DNA of 64,000 bases. It comes from an uncultured bacterium (lineage in GTDB: Bacteria; Cyanobacteriota; Vampirovibrionia; Gastranaerophilales; Gastranaerophilaceae). Location of the stretch: assembly GCA_902783835.1 (NCBI GenBank), contig CACZSN010000040.1:1-64000 (forward strand), in the 5' to 3' direction. The translations under genes and the position numbers were made by a program. Position 1 is the first letter of the stretch. Each line of letters opens with the position of its first letter. Positions 34,931 to 43,661 of the stretch are shown here, piece after piece. Under the pieces are notes generated by a model. The model searched no databases. It saw only the letters and a program-made list of their open reading frames with translations, and was not told the DNA's origin.

Positions 34931-36667
34931 ATGACTGATATTAATCCTAATAAATCTCTTTTTGTAAAAAACAATGCGAAAAATAATTTAAGTTTTGGAC
35001 AGGCAAATATTAATATTGCCGCATTAAGTGACACTCACGGTCAGATTGATAAATGTGCCGCCATTCAAGATACTTATGAAAAAAATAAAGAACAAATTCA
35101 CCCTGACGGACAAAATCCGAGCAATAAAAATGTTTTTGCCGTTGTCGGTGATTGGTTTATGAACCCGACGAGAAAAGGTTATTTGTCTTTTAAAGAAACT
35201 ATCGGCGATATGCAAGGTAAGTTTTTGGGCGATATGATTAACAGAATGAAATCGGGTTTGGGCAATTTGACAACTCTTTATACTCCCGGAAACCATTGTC
35301 TCGAAGGCGGAGATTCTTTCCTTTTTGACAAGACCAAAAAATGCGATATGACAACGGTTATGACAAACGTAAACGTTGAAAATTCAAAGTCTGTTACATC
35401 GCTTGAACCGGAAGCTCAAAAAAGAATTACGACTTCGACAGTTCTTGAAGTTCCCGATGATAAAAATCCCGATAAGGTTCACAAAATGCTCGTTTTGGGT
35501 ATGATTTGCCCCAATATGGACTATTATTGCAACGGTTTGATTAACGATTTGGATATTTTGGACAGAAATCGCAAAAAAGAAGTAAAACTTGAAGAAGGCG
35601 ATTTGACTGAAACTTATAAGCAATTCAACGAAGAAATTGCTAAGTTTAAGGAAGAAAACCCCGATTCTCCTGTTATGCTCTTAAATCACGCAGGACAAAG
35701 AGTTGTTCAAATGCTTTGTAATAATTGTGATTTGGATCTCGTTTTGAACGGGCATGATCATAAAGATGAAACTTCTGTATTTACAAGTGCAAAGACAGGC
35801 AAGGAAACATTTGTTTGTTCTCTTTCCGAAAATGCAAAACTTATGGATGCTGTTAATGTTCATTTTGATGATGACGGAAAATATTCATTTAACGCAAAAA
35901 CTTTGTACGTAAAATTAGAAGAACAAGATGCTATTTTCAAGAAGCAATTTGATGAAACTTTTGCTGAAGATACAAAAGGAATTGTTGAAATTACCGACCC
36001 TGCGGGAAGTGACAGATTAAAGGTAAACAATATCAGATTTGCCGATAATCCGCTTGAAAAATTAGTTACGGATACAATTATTTCGCACATCAGAACGAAA
36101 GAACCCGATACTCAATTGTTTATGATGAACACATCTGCATTTCGTTCGGAACTTCAAGTTGACAAAGAAAATCCTGTTACAAATATGCAACTTATGGATT
36201 TGATGAGCGGATTGATTGAAAAAGAAGCCAAAATAAGAGTCGGCAATTTTAGCGGAGAAACTATTGCAAAAATGGTTGACCAAAATATCAGAGAAAACAA
36301 CGAAAATAAGACTCGAAATGTCTTGATGGGTTGGTCGGGATTACAAATGGACAGAGGGGCGATTATTCGTTTGCAAAACGAAGGCAACACCGATATGAAG
36401 GAAGTTGCTAAATATATTAAAATTATGGATGAAAACGGTGAGTATCAACCTATAAATATGTCTCAAACATATAAAACTGCCGTAACTCAAAAATTGTTCG
36501 ATAAAACAACGATTGAAGATGTTAAAAATTCCGATTCTTCATTTATTCATCTTGGAGAAACTGCAAACGACTGTTTGTTGGCAGGTGTAAAAGAAAAGGG
36601 TTACAAACTTACCGTTCCTCAAGATATCAGAGTAATTGATGACGGTGAAGGCGAAAGAAAATCATAA
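34931..36667 (+). CDS. metallophosphoesterase / 5'-nucleotidase family protein without signal peptide
   Basis: This 578-aa protein has both domains of UshA-type 5'-nucleotidases. The metallophosphoesterase domain has AALSDTHGQID (D-x-H), VVGDWF, TPGNHCLEG, LLNHAG and NGHDH. The C-terminal domain (about residues 345-560) has NMQLMDLMSG and GNFSGETIAKMVDQNI, a substrate-pocket region. Family members are usually periplasmic, but no signal peptide is present; instead there is a short polar leader with NNLSFGQ. A GGTGGTG stretch lies before the ATG. Substrate and location are uncertain. Confidence 0.82.
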   Translation: MTDINPNKSLFVKNNAKNNLSFGQANINIAALSDTHGQIDKCAAIQDTYEKNKEQIHPDGQNPSNKNVFAVVGDWFMNPTRKGYLSFKETIGDMQGKFLGDMINRMKSGLGNLTTLYTPGNHCLEGGDSFLFDKTKKCDMTTVMTNVNVENSKSVTSLEPEAQKRITTSTVLEVPDDKNPDKVHKMLVLGMICPNMDYYCNGLINDLDILDRNRKKEVKLEEGDLTETYKQFNEEIAKFKEENPDSPVMLLNHAGQRVVQMLCNNCDLDLVLNGHDHKDETSVFTSAKTGKETFVCSLSENAKLMDAVNVHFDDDGKYSFNAKTLYVKLEEQDAIFKKQFDETFAEDTKGIVEITDPAGSDRLKVNNIRFADNPLEKLVTDTIISHIRTKEPDTQLFMMNTSAFRSELQVDKENPVTNMQLMDLMSGLIEKEAKIRVGNFSGETIAKMVDQNIRENNENKTRNVLMGWSGLQMDRGAIIRLQNEGNTDMKEVAKYIKIMDENGEYQPINMSQTYKTAVTQKLFDKTTIEDVKNSDSSFIHLGETANDCLLAGVKEKGYKLTVPQDIRVIDDGEGERKS

Positions 36668-36686
36668 ATCTTAATTTATTCTCGAT

Positions 36687-36715
36687 TTGCAATATTAAAC
36701 AGTTCTTGATAAAAT
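36687..36715 (+). promoter_or_regulatory. promoter of the HAD-aminotransferase operon, leaderless geometry
   Basis: TTGCAA (36687-36692), 17-bp spacer ending in TGA, TAAAAT (36710-36715), then 6 nt (CGTGTC) and ATG at 36722. No ribosome binding site is present between -10 and ATG. Confidence 0.75.
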
Positions 36716-36721
36716 CGTGTC

Positions 36722-37372
36722 ATGGAAAATGATGCGATTTTTATTTGTGATTTTGACGGTACTATCACCAAAAAGGACACAATTAACGATTTTTTAGAAA
36801 AATTTGCCGATAAAAAGTGGCTTGAAATAGAAGATGATTGGGTTGCGGGTAAAGTGCCGACTTGCGATGCGATGAGGATGCAATTCGGCTTGATAAAGAA
36901 TATGACCCGAGAAGTTTTTGACCGATTTTTCGAAACGGTAGAAATTGATGATTATTTTGAAAAATTTTATAAACTTTGCAAACAAAAAAACATAAAAGTT
37001 GTAATTGTAAGTGACGGATTTGAGTATTTCATTCGCAGAGTTCTTTCTAAATACGGCATTAATGATATAGAAATTTATTCTAATCATTTTGAGTTTAATG
37101 ACGGTAATTTTATTATGGAATTTCCGTATAAGAATGATGAATGTCAACGCGGAGCAGGAACTTGTAAATGTTCATTTATTCAAAAGTTCAAAAAATTTTA
37201 TAAGACTGTTATTTATGTCGGGGACGGGGCTTCTGACTTTTGTCCCGCTTCTAAGGCTGATTTTTTATTTGCAAAGAAGAAACTTTTGGAGTATTGTAAA
37301 AAGAAAAATATCGTTTATGTTAAATATTCCGATTTTAACGAGGTAATTAAGCATGACATCTTTAAAAACTGA
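36722..37372 (+). CDS. HAD-superfamily phosphatase, MtnX-like
   Basis: This 216-aa enzyme has HAD motif I DFDGT (residues 10-14, nucleophile Asp), motif II VIVSDGF, and motif IV VGDGASDFCPASKAD. The cap sequence KNDECQRGAGTCK, with a CxxGxxxCK pattern, matches MtnX-like phosphatases. MtnX acts in methionine salvage, but no other salvage gene is nearby, so the substrate is open. Its end overlaps the aminotransferase gene by 20 nt. It is the first gene of a four-gene operon and its ATG sits at the predicted transcription start. Confidence 0.84.
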   Translation: MENDAIFICDFDGTITKKDTINDFLEKFADKKWLEIEDDWVAGKVPTCDAMRMQFGLIKNMTREVFDRFFETVEIDDYFEKFYKLCKQKNIKVVIVSDGFEYFIRRVLSKYGINDIEIYSNHFEFNDGNFIMEFPYKNDECQRGAGTCKCSFIQKFKKFYKTVIYVGDGASDFCPASKADFLFAKKKLLEYCKKKNIVYVKYSDFNEVIKHDIFKN

Positions 37373-38747
37373 TATAGAAAATACAATAACAGATGAAGAA
37401 CTGTTGGAATTAGACAGCAAGTATTGCTCTTTCGGTGATACCGTGCACTATTCAAAAAATCCAAAAGTTTTCCATCGTTGTGACGGAGCATATATGTATG
37501 ATGCGGATGATACACCGTATCTTGATATGCAAATGTACTTTTCCGCCGCAAATTTTGGTTATAATAACAGAAGAATTATTGACGCAGTTATCGAGCAAAT
37601 GAATACTTTGCCTCAAATTACTCCTAAATATGTTCACAAATACAAAGTTCTGTTGTCGGAGAAATTATGTAAAGCTTGTGAAACAAGATTTGGCGAAGCA
37701 GGAAGAATTAATTTTAACGTAGGTGGTGCTCAGGCTGTTGAAGATATGATTAAGTTAGTGCGTGCAAATACGCATAGAAACAGCTTTTTTGCATTCCAAG
37801 GCGGATATCACGGAAAAACAGTTGCAACTACCGCAATTTCTTCAAATTTTAAATACCGTGAAAAATATGGTCATTACGGTGACAGAGCACACTTTGTTCC
37901 GTTCCCGTATTGTTTCAGATGTCCTTTTGACAAAAAATGTGACAGTTGTGATTTTTATTGCGTAAAACATTTTGAACGCCAATTTGACAGTGAATACAAA
38001 GGTTTATGCAATCCTTCGGATAATGAAACCGAATATAAAGCATTTATCGCGGAACCAGTATTGGGAACAGGCGGTTATATTAATGCTCCTGAAGGTTATT
38101 TCAAAGAGCTCAAGAAGGTATTAGACAAATTTGGCATCATGTTTATCGATGATGAAATTCAAATGGGATTTTATCGTACGGGTAAACTTTGGGCGATTGA
38201 AAATTACGGTGTAACACCTGATGTAATTTGTTTTGCTAAGTCTTTGACAAACGGTATGAACCCATTGTCAGGTTTCTGGGCAAAAGAAAAATACATCAAT
38301 CCCGAAAAATTCCCTCCGGGATCAGCTCATTCAACATTCTGTTCAAATCCTATCGGTACTCGTGCAGGATACGAAGTTATGAAGATGATTGAGGAAGAAA
38401 ACTTTGATGTTACCGTTCCTGAAAAAGGAAAATACTTCCTTGACGGATTGAAAGAAATTCAAAAACATCACAAATGTATCGGGGAAGTTGGCGGTTTAGG
38501 TTTAGCATTACGTGCGGAACTCGTTTGTGAAGACGGAATTTCTCCGAACAGAGAATTGTGCGGAAAAGTTTTGGCTGAAGGCTTAAAAGGCGATTTGACA
38601 TACAAAGGTCAAAAGTGCGGATTGATTTTGCACAATGGCGGTTTCTATAAAAATATTATTACGTTCGTTCCGAATGTGTATATTACAAAAGATGAAATCG
38701 ATATGGCACTTGAACTTTTAGACGTACTTCTGACGAGGTGCGAATAG
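37353..38747 (+). CDS. class III PLP-dependent aminotransferase
   Basis: This 464-aa enzyme has the class III fold: QGGYHGKTVATTAISS, EPVLGTGGYINAPEGYFKELKKV, FIDDEIQMGFYRTGKLW (PLP-ring Asp region) and FAKSLTNGMNPLSG with the Schiff-base Lys (about residue 290). An insert near residue 190 reads YCFRCPFDKKCDSCDFYC and carries five Cys, suggesting a metal or structural site. The donor and acceptor are unknown. It overlaps the phosphatase gene upstream and abuts the hydrolase gene downstream. Confidence 0.88.
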   Translation: MTSLKTDIENTITDEELLELDSKYCSFGDTVHYSKNPKVFHRCDGAYMYDADDTPYLDMQMYFSAANFGYNNRRIIDAVIEQMNTLPQITPKYVHKYKVLLSEKLCKACETRFGEAGRINFNVGGAQAVEDMIKLVRANTHRNSFFAFQGGYHGKTVATTAISSNFKYREKYGHYGDRAHFVPFPYCFRCPFDKKCDSCDFYCVKHFERQFDSEYKGLCNPSDNETEYKAFIAEPVLGTGGYINAPEGYFKELKKVLDKFGIMFIDDEIQMGFYRTGKLWAIENYGVTPDVICFAKSLTNGMNPLSGFWAKEKYINPEKFPPGSAHSTFCSNPIGTRAGYEVMKMIEEENFDVTVPEKGKYFLDGLKEIQKHHKCIGEVGGLGLALRAELVCEDGISPNRELCGKVLAEGLKGDLTYKGQKCGLILHNGGFYKNIITFVPNVYITKDEIDMALELLDVLLTRCE

Positions 38748-39572
38748 TTGGGTTCGGCTTTCAAATTTATTAATGAAGAAAATCCGAAAAAGGCTGTCTT
38801 GTTGTTCCACGGACTCACAGGCAGCCCTTTTGAAATGAAAAAATTTGGCAAATTCTTATCGGAGCACGGTTATGATGTCTATGGGGCTTGTTTGCCCGGA
38901 CATGGTGAGTTCAAGGATGATATTTACACTGTTTCTTATGAGGATTGGGTAAATTATGCATCCGAACAATTTGAAAAATTGTGTGAAGAATATGAAGAAG
39001 TCTATTTAGGCGGATTATGTCTCGGTGCGGTTGTTTCGCTTGCATTGTGCGAAAAATACCAAGAAAAAGTTAAGGGTGCTGTTTTGTTATCTACAACATT
39101 GTATCTGGACGGCTGGAGATTGCCTTGGTATGCTTGTTTTATGCCTTTCGGACTTCATACCGTTTTCAGATATTATTATCAATATCCCGAATGTGAACCT
39201 TATGGTGTTAAAAATAAACGGGTTCGCGAAATTGTCAAAAAAGCACTTGCTAAAACGGACGGTGGAATGGATACGTACCCTATGTGTGCTTTCCACGAGC
39301 TTTTAGAGCTTTCTCAAGATGTTCGTTATGACTTGGATGTTGTAACTTCACCGCTTTTGATTATTCATTCAAGAGAAGACGATTTGGCAAGTAAAAAAGG
39401 TGCGGAAGAAGTTTATCGCAGTGTTTCTTCGACAGATAAAGAGTTGATAATTTTGGAAGACAGTTATCATATGGTTTTGTACGATAACGAAAAAGATTTT
39501 GTATTTAAAAAATCTCTTGAATTTTTGGATACACACTCTGCAAATTTGAAAACAGAGGCGGTGACGGCATGA
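38748..39572 (+). CDS. alpha/beta hydrolase, carboxylesterase-like with Cys nucleophile
   Basis: This 274-aa protein resembles Est30-type carboxylesterases: VLLFHGLTGSPFEMKKFGKFL with the oxyanion HG, then LPGHGEFKDD, the nucleophile elbow GGLCLGAVVS (about residues 92-101), the acid in HSREDDLA and His in DSYHMVL. The elbow is G-L-C-L-G where family members have G-x-S-x-G, so the nucleophile would be Cys, as in dienelactone hydrolases or PHA synthases. It starts with TTG immediately after the aminotransferase stop, with GAGGTG upstream. Substrate unknown. Confidence 0.83.
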   Translation: MGSAFKFINEENPKKAVLLFHGLTGSPFEMKKFGKFLSEHGYDVYGACLPGHGEFKDDIYTVSYEDWVNYASEQFEKLCEEYEEVYLGGLCLGAVVSLALCEKYQEKVKGAVLLSTTLYLDGWRLPWYACFMPFGLHTVFRYYYQYPECEPYGVKNKRVREIVKKALAKTDGGMDTYPMCAFHELLELSQDVRYDLDVVTSPLLIIHSREDDLASKKGAEEVYRSVSSTDKELIILEDSYHMVLYDNEKDFVFKKSLEFLDTHSANLKTEAVTA

Positions 39573-39895
39573 CATTGACATTTATTATTTTGAGTGTTTT
39601 AACATCACTTTCTTTTGTTTTGGGAAAATTGTTCTTTTATAATCACGAAAATAAGTTTATCAGAGAAAAAAGCATAACCATCAGTGTAATAATTATGTCT
39701 ATATACTCTGTATTTTCAATTGTGGGAATGTTCTTTGCATCTGTTCCCGCAAAACCGATAATGGTATTTTGCGGTTTTTCACCGTTTATTATAGGACATT
39801 TTGCAACTTATAAAAGGCTAAATTATTATAGCGTAATGCAACTTTTGATATTCCTTGCCGGAATTATTTACGCTGTCGGAAACGGTTTGTCGTAA
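39569..39895 (+). CDS. small membrane protein, unknown
   Basis: This 108-aa protein has three to four membrane segments (about residues 2-20, 35-56, 63-78 and 88-105) with short charged loops (NHENKFIREK). It overlaps the hydrolase gene by 4 nt (ATGA) and closes the operon. No family is recognised. A terminator follows after about 160 nt. Confidence 0.7.
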   Translation: MTLTFIILSVLTSLSFVLGKLFFYNHENKFIREKSITISVIIMSIYSVFSIVGMFFASVPAKPIMVFCGFSPFIIGHFATYKRLNYYSVMQLLIFLAGIIYAVGNGLS

Positions 39896-40056
39896 AAAAT
39901 TATAGACTGTTGCAACTTCCGTTGATTTTTTTAATAAATTTTGCCGAATTTTTAACAACTACGATGGAAAACAGTATATAAACAGAGAGATGATAAAAGA
40001 TTGATTGCGGCTGGAAAACTCTTTGCTTACAAATTCTTATATTTTCGCATAAAACA

Positions 40057-40082
40057 AAAAAGACCTTATTTTAGGTCTTTTT
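40057..40082. terminator. bidirectional rho-independent terminator
   Basis: AAAAAGACCT / AGGTCTTTTT (10-bp stem, 6-nt loop) serves the plus-strand operon and the minus-strand prepilin gene. The stretch 39896-40056 before it holds no gene I can support; it would be the 3' end of the operon mRNA. Confidence 0.88.
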
Positions 40083-40101
40083 CGCGAAATTTTTAATAAA
40101 A

Positions 40102-40905
40102 TTATTTTTTATTGAAGAACAAATGTTGTGCTGCATCATTGAATGGCTCTTTTGACGGGTGTCCCGGTACAAATCTGTCTTTCAAAATTGTTATGGGTAA
40201 TGTGTCTCCCGTATAAATCGGTTTTGCTTCGGTGTTTATGTTTCGGTAAGCCTCATTAGGACCTTTTTCACCGTTTATATCAACCCAAATAACCCCATAA
40301 GTGTCTTCGCCGAATTTTTCATTATTGGCAATTTTTTCATAGCTAATACAGTATCTCATACCGTCAGCCGTGTAAAAATATTCAATCGGGGTTGTTTCCG
40401 ATGTACAAGATGCAAGGGTTGTATAATTAAATAAACTCTTTGTATCTGTTGCAATTGTGTAATATATGACTTGGTTATTGGAAATACCGCGGATATTTAC
40501 AATTTGCATGTGTTTAGTGAGAATTTTGTTCAAAATTTGATAAACATTGTCAAGTTTTCCGTTTTCTCCGATATTGTAACGGTTTCCGTCATTAACCCAA
40601 TCATACTTAATCACAGGGTTTGAATCCGTTTCAGGATTTCCGTTTTCGTCTAAAATTTCACCGTTAGAACCATATTGAGTTTTTGCATATTTCTTTTTGC
40701 TTCCTGATGAAATGTCAGTCGGAGGACTGTTATAATATGCAGAATAAGCGTTATTTAAATTGTTCAACGCTTTTTGATATGCAGCTCCGATGTCACGATT
40801 TTTATAATCCGAAATTACCGCAGGAACGGTATATAAAGCAACAGTGCCGATAATGACTAATGTCAATAAAGTTTCCGCTAAAGTAAAACCGTGTTGTTTC
40901 TGCAT
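40102..40905 (-). CDS. prepilin-like protein with type IV pilin N-terminus
   Basis: This 267-aa protein starts MQKQHGFTLAETLLTLVIIGTVALY, a class III-like prepilin signal. Cleavage before F7 leaves the conserved Glu 5 of the mature chain (FTLAE), followed by a hydrophobic helix. The globular part is Tyr/Asn-rich with no catalytic motif. It is longer than a typical major pilin, so it may be a minor pilin or a pseudopilin of a secretion system. The ATG at 40905 is chosen because a start at 40983 would put 26 residues before the signal and overlap the tRNA. A tRNA-Leu gene lies just upstream. Confidence 0.83.
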   Translation of the reverse strand: MQKQHGFTLAETLLTLVIIGTVALYTVPAVISDYKNRDIGAAYQKALNNLNNAYSAYYNSPPTDISSGSKKKYAKTQYGSNGEILDENGNPETDSNPVIKYDWVNDGNRYNIGENGKLDNVYQILNKILTKHMQIVNIRGISNNQVIYYTIATDTKSLFNYTTLASCTSETTPIEYFYTADGMRYCISYEKIANNEKFGEDTYGVIWVDINGEKGPNEAYRNINTEAKPIYTGDTLPITILKDRFVPGHPSKEPFNDAAQHLFFNKK

Positions 40906-40944
40906 TCTTAATCTTTCTTTTTTCTGAAAACAGACACAAAAAAA

Positions 40945-41025
40945 TGTCGAAGATGGGACTTGAACCCATACAGATTGCTCCACACGCCCCTCAAACGTGC
41001 GCGTCTACCATTCCGCCACTCCGAC
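40945..41025 (-). tRNA. tRNA-Leu (anticodon GAG)
   Basis: The minus strand folds into a full cloverleaf of about 81 nt. The acceptor stem is GTCGGAG / CTTCGAC with discriminator A, the D arm is GCGGAATGGTAGACGC and the anticodon loop TTGAGGG has anticodon GAG. A short extra arm is followed by a T arm with GGGTTCAAGTCCC. The 3' CCA is not encoded. Confidence 0.93.
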
Positions 41026-41098
41026 ATTTAGGTACAACTATATTATGTCACACAAAGAGAATAGTCAACACTTTTTTTATAAAAATTTGAAGAAATTT

Positions 41099-41581
41099 TT
41101 ACAAGATACTCATGTTGATAGTTTGCATGTTACTCAAACTGCGGAAATACGGATTTTCTTCGCTGTATTCTTTTTGTTCTTCTTCCTGAGAAGAAAATAA
41201 TTTTGTTGTATAGTCAAAGAGCCAGGAATAGTAGTTATAATCGTATTGTGATTGAGCATTTTCCATTTGAAATTGGATTTCTTCCATAATGTTATTGAAA
41301 TCCTCTTCTTCATCTCCCGTACAATGCAATTGTAATTGTTGCATGATTTGCGACCAGGGAACATTTCCTTCCGGTTCCTTATCAACATCCGTTTTTTGGC
41401 TTTCCGCAATTCTTGCTCCTAATTCAAGCAAGTTTTGCGTACGGCGAAGTTCTTCGGTGTCTTCCGTAATTGCACGTTCGACTTCTTTGTTGCCCAATGG
41501 GTTCATAGGCATTTGACGAGTGCTCAGATTGTATCCTGCAAAAACTGCATCATTGTTAAGCGACACGAAATTTATTGACAT
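41099..41581 (-). CDS. hypothetical protein, acidic and helical
   Basis: This 160-aa protein starts MSINFVSLNNDAVFAGYNL and has no signal peptide or membrane segment. It is rich in Glu, Asp and Gln and mostly helical (for example EEEDFNNIMEEIQFQMENAQ). A strong GAGAGGAG ribosome binding site precedes the ATG. The N-terminal F-x-G within a polar leader is similar in kind to that of the nucleotidase at 34931. No family is recognised. Confidence 0.65.
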   Translation of the reverse strand: MSINFVSLNNDAVFAGYNLSTRQMPMNPLGNKEVERAITEDTEELRRTQNLLELGARIAESQKTDVDKEPEGNVPWSQIMQQLQLHCTGDEEEDFNNIMEEIQFQMENAQSQYDYNYYSWLFDYTTKLFSSQEEEQKEYSEENPYFRSLSNMQTINMSIL

Positions 41582-41669
41582 AAATACGCTCCTCTCATCA
41601 AATCCCTTCCTTTATTTAATTACCCTGATTTTATTTTTTATATCATTCTTTTTTACAAACTTTACAATT

Positions 41670-41697
41670 TTGCGGAAATTTCTTGCAAGAGTAAAAT
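41670..41697 (+). promoter_or_regulatory. promoter before spmA, leaderless geometry
   Basis: TTGCGG (41670-41675), 16-bp spacer, TAAAAT (41692-41697), then 6 nt (AAAGGT) and ATG at 41704. The AAAGGT is too close to the ATG to act as a normal ribosome binding site. Confidence 0.5.
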
Positions 41698-41703
41698 AAA
41701 GGT

Positions 41704-42303
41704 ATGAATTACATTTGGAGTTTTTTGATACTGATTTCCATAGTCGTAGGTGCGGTTAACGGCAAGTTGAACGATGTCGTTAATGCTCTGTTATCCGGAG
41801 CGGAAACTTCCGTGAAAATTGCAATAGGGATATGCGGTGTAATGGTTTTTTGGCTTGGAATTATGAAAATTGCCGAAAAATCAGGAATTGTTGAATGGTT
41901 ATCTAAAATTTTGACTCCCGTTGCCAATTTTTTATTTCCCGAAGTAAAGGGAAATGACAAAATTATCGGTGATGTTGCCATGAATTTTTCCGCAAATGCT
42001 CTCGGTTTGGCTAATGCAGCTACTCCGATGGGGTTGAAGGCCATGGATGAAATGCAAAAAATTAATAAGGATAAATCTTCGGCTTCAAATTCAATGTGTA
42101 TGCTTTTAGCTATGAATACCGCAGGTTTTCAGCTTATTCCCGCAACAGTAATTGCGATTTTGGTTTCTTGCGGTGCAAAAAATCCTACGGAAATTATTAT
42201 CCCGACATTTATTGTGACATCTTTTGCTTTCATCGGAGCAATTGTTACCGCAAAAATTATGCAGCGGATTTTCCCTCCTCAAACAGAATCAGGCGGTGAA
42301 TAG
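41704..42303 (+). CDS. spmA: SpmA-like nucleoside recognition domain protein
   Basis: This 199-aa membrane protein has the Gate/nucleoside-recognition domain: KIAIGICGVMVFWLGIMKIAEKSGIVEWLSKILTPV, MNFSANALGLANAATPMGLKAM and MLLAMNTAGFQLIPATVIAI. In Bacillus SpmA acts in spore core dehydration, but the pair is widespread in non-spore-formers. Its stop overlaps the spmB GTG by 1 nt (TAGTG). No sporulation regulator is in the window. Confidence 0.87.
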   Translation: MNYIWSFLILISIVVGAVNGKLNDVVNALLSGAETSVKIAIGICGVMVFWLGIMKIAEKSGIVEWLSKILTPVANFLFPEVKGNDKIIGDVAMNFSANALGLANAATPMGLKAMDEMQKINKDKSSASNSMCMLLAMNTAGFQLIPATVIAILVSCGAKNPTEIIIPTFIVTSFAFIGAIVTAKIMQRIFPPQTESGGE

Positions 42304-42845
42304 TGGAAAATATCAGACATATTTTGGATATAATTTCTGTATATGCACTTCCCTCAATTATTTTTGTCATTTTGCTTTGGGCATTAATTAAGAAAGTTCC
42401 TGTTTATGAAACATTTGTAGACGGAGCCAAAGAAGGTGTAGATGTTACATTGAGAATTGTTCCGTATCTTACGGCAATTGTAGTTGCTGTTGCTATGTTC
42501 AGGGCATCAGGGGCATTAGATATGCTGACTGCTTGTTGTGCCGGATTTTTGGATAAAATTAATATGCCGTCCGATATTGTACCGCTTGCAATCGTTCGCT
42601 CTCTTTCGGGAAGTGCCGCACTTGGTGTATTTTCGGATATTGCTTCTTCTAATCCGGTTGATTCTTACGTCACAAAATTGGGTGCAATTATGCTCGGCAG
42701 TTCAGAAACTACCTTTTATGTTCTTGCTGTCTATTTTGGCTCCGTCGGGATTAAAAAAGTCCGTTACGCTTTGATTACGGGATTAATCGCGGATTTCCTC
42801 GGCATAGTCGGTGCTATTGTTGTTGCAAATTGGTTTTTTGCTTAA
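42303..42845 (+). CDS. spmB: SpmB-like nucleoside recognition domain protein
   Basis: This 180-aa partner of SpmA has the features VPVYETFVDGAKEGVDVTLRIVPYLTAIVVAVAMFR, PLAIVRSLSGSAALGV and MLGSSETTFYVLAVYFGSVGIKK, with four or more membrane segments. It starts with GTG inside the spmA stop codon. The two proteins probably form one membrane complex; the transported substrate is not known. Confidence 0.88.
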   Translation: MENIRHILDIISVYALPSIIFVILLWALIKKVPVYETFVDGAKEGVDVTLRIVPYLTAIVVAVAMFRASGALDMLTACCAGFLDKINMPSDIVPLAIVRSLSGSAALGVFSDIASSNPVDSYVTKLGAIMLGSSETTFYVLAVYFGSVGIKKVRYALITGLIADFLGIVGAIVVANWFFA

Positions 42846-42848
42846 AAA

Positions 42849-43661
42849 TTAATCTTTAGCGGCAAGTTCGTAAATTTTATTTTTTGGTTGATTTTTTAAT
42901 GATGATAAAATTTTGGAAATGTCTTTTGCCGAAAAGCCTTGTTTTTTCAGTGTTTTGATGTCATTTTTGATTTGTGTTTCATCAAAATCATTTTCTTCTT
43001 CTTCAAAAATCATTCCGACAATTTCGCCTTTTAAAATATTATTTTCGTAATAATCAGCTATTTCGGAAACGGTACCGATTTTTATTTCTTCAAAAACTTT
43101 TGTCAATTCTCTGCCGATTGCAATCTTTTTTGAGTTTCCGAAATATCCCGAAATATCTGCCAATAGGTCTTTTAATCTGTTTGGAGATTCATAAAAAATA
43201 CAATTGATATTTTTAAATTTTTCAAAAATTTCTTCTCTTTTTTGTTTTGTCCTTGGCATAAAACCGATAAACGAGAAAAATTCATTATCCCTCGGAACAG
43301 CGGATAAGAAAGCCGTTAATGCACTTGCACCGGGAATAGGAACAATTTTGTGTCCCATTTTTAAAAGTTCGTTTTCTACGACTGCTCCCGGGTCGCAAAT
43401 TGCGGGAGTTCCTGCATCCGAAACAAGTGCGACACTTCCGTTTTCGCCTAAAATTTCAGATATTTTTGAACTTCTCTCTTTTTCGTTGAATTTATGACAA
43501 TCAAGCAATTTTGTCGAAATATCATATTTATCAAGCAAAATTCTTGTGTTTCTCGTGTCTTCGCAAGCCACACAGTCAACGGATTTTAATACATCTATTG
43601 CACGCAACGTTATATCTTTCAAATTTCCGAGAGGAACAGCAACTGCGTACAAAATACCCAT
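42849..43661 (-). CDS. rsmI: 16S rRNA (cytidine-1402 2'-O) methyltransferase
   Basis: RsmI (270 aa) uses S-adenosylmethionine to methylate C1402 in the decoding centre of 16S rRNA. Motifs are LYAVAVPLGNLKDITLRA at the N terminus, CEDTRNTRILLDKYDI, LVSDAGTPAICDPG, PIPGASALTAFLSA and the C-terminal tail with a short helical extension. It starts in the stop codon of the STAS-like gene (TAATG) and is convergent with spmB. Confidence 0.93.
   Translation of the reverse strand: MGILYAVAVPLGNLKDITLRAIDVLKSVDCVACEDTRNTRILLDKYDISTKLLDCHKFNEKERSSKISEILGENGSVALVSDAGTPAICDPGAVVENELLKMGHKIVPIPGASALTAFLSAVPRDNEFFSFIGFMPRTKQKREEIFEKFKNINCIFYESPNRLKDLLADISGYFGNSKKIAIGRELTKVFEEIKIGTVSEIADYYENNILKGEIVGMIFEEEENDFDETQIKNDIKTLKKQGFSAKDISKILSSLKNQPKNKIYELAAKD

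Noticed and set aside
39896-40056. Possible small RNA between operon and terminator
   Set aside because: No promoter or stable fold was found apart from the terminator; it is better seen as 3' mRNA.
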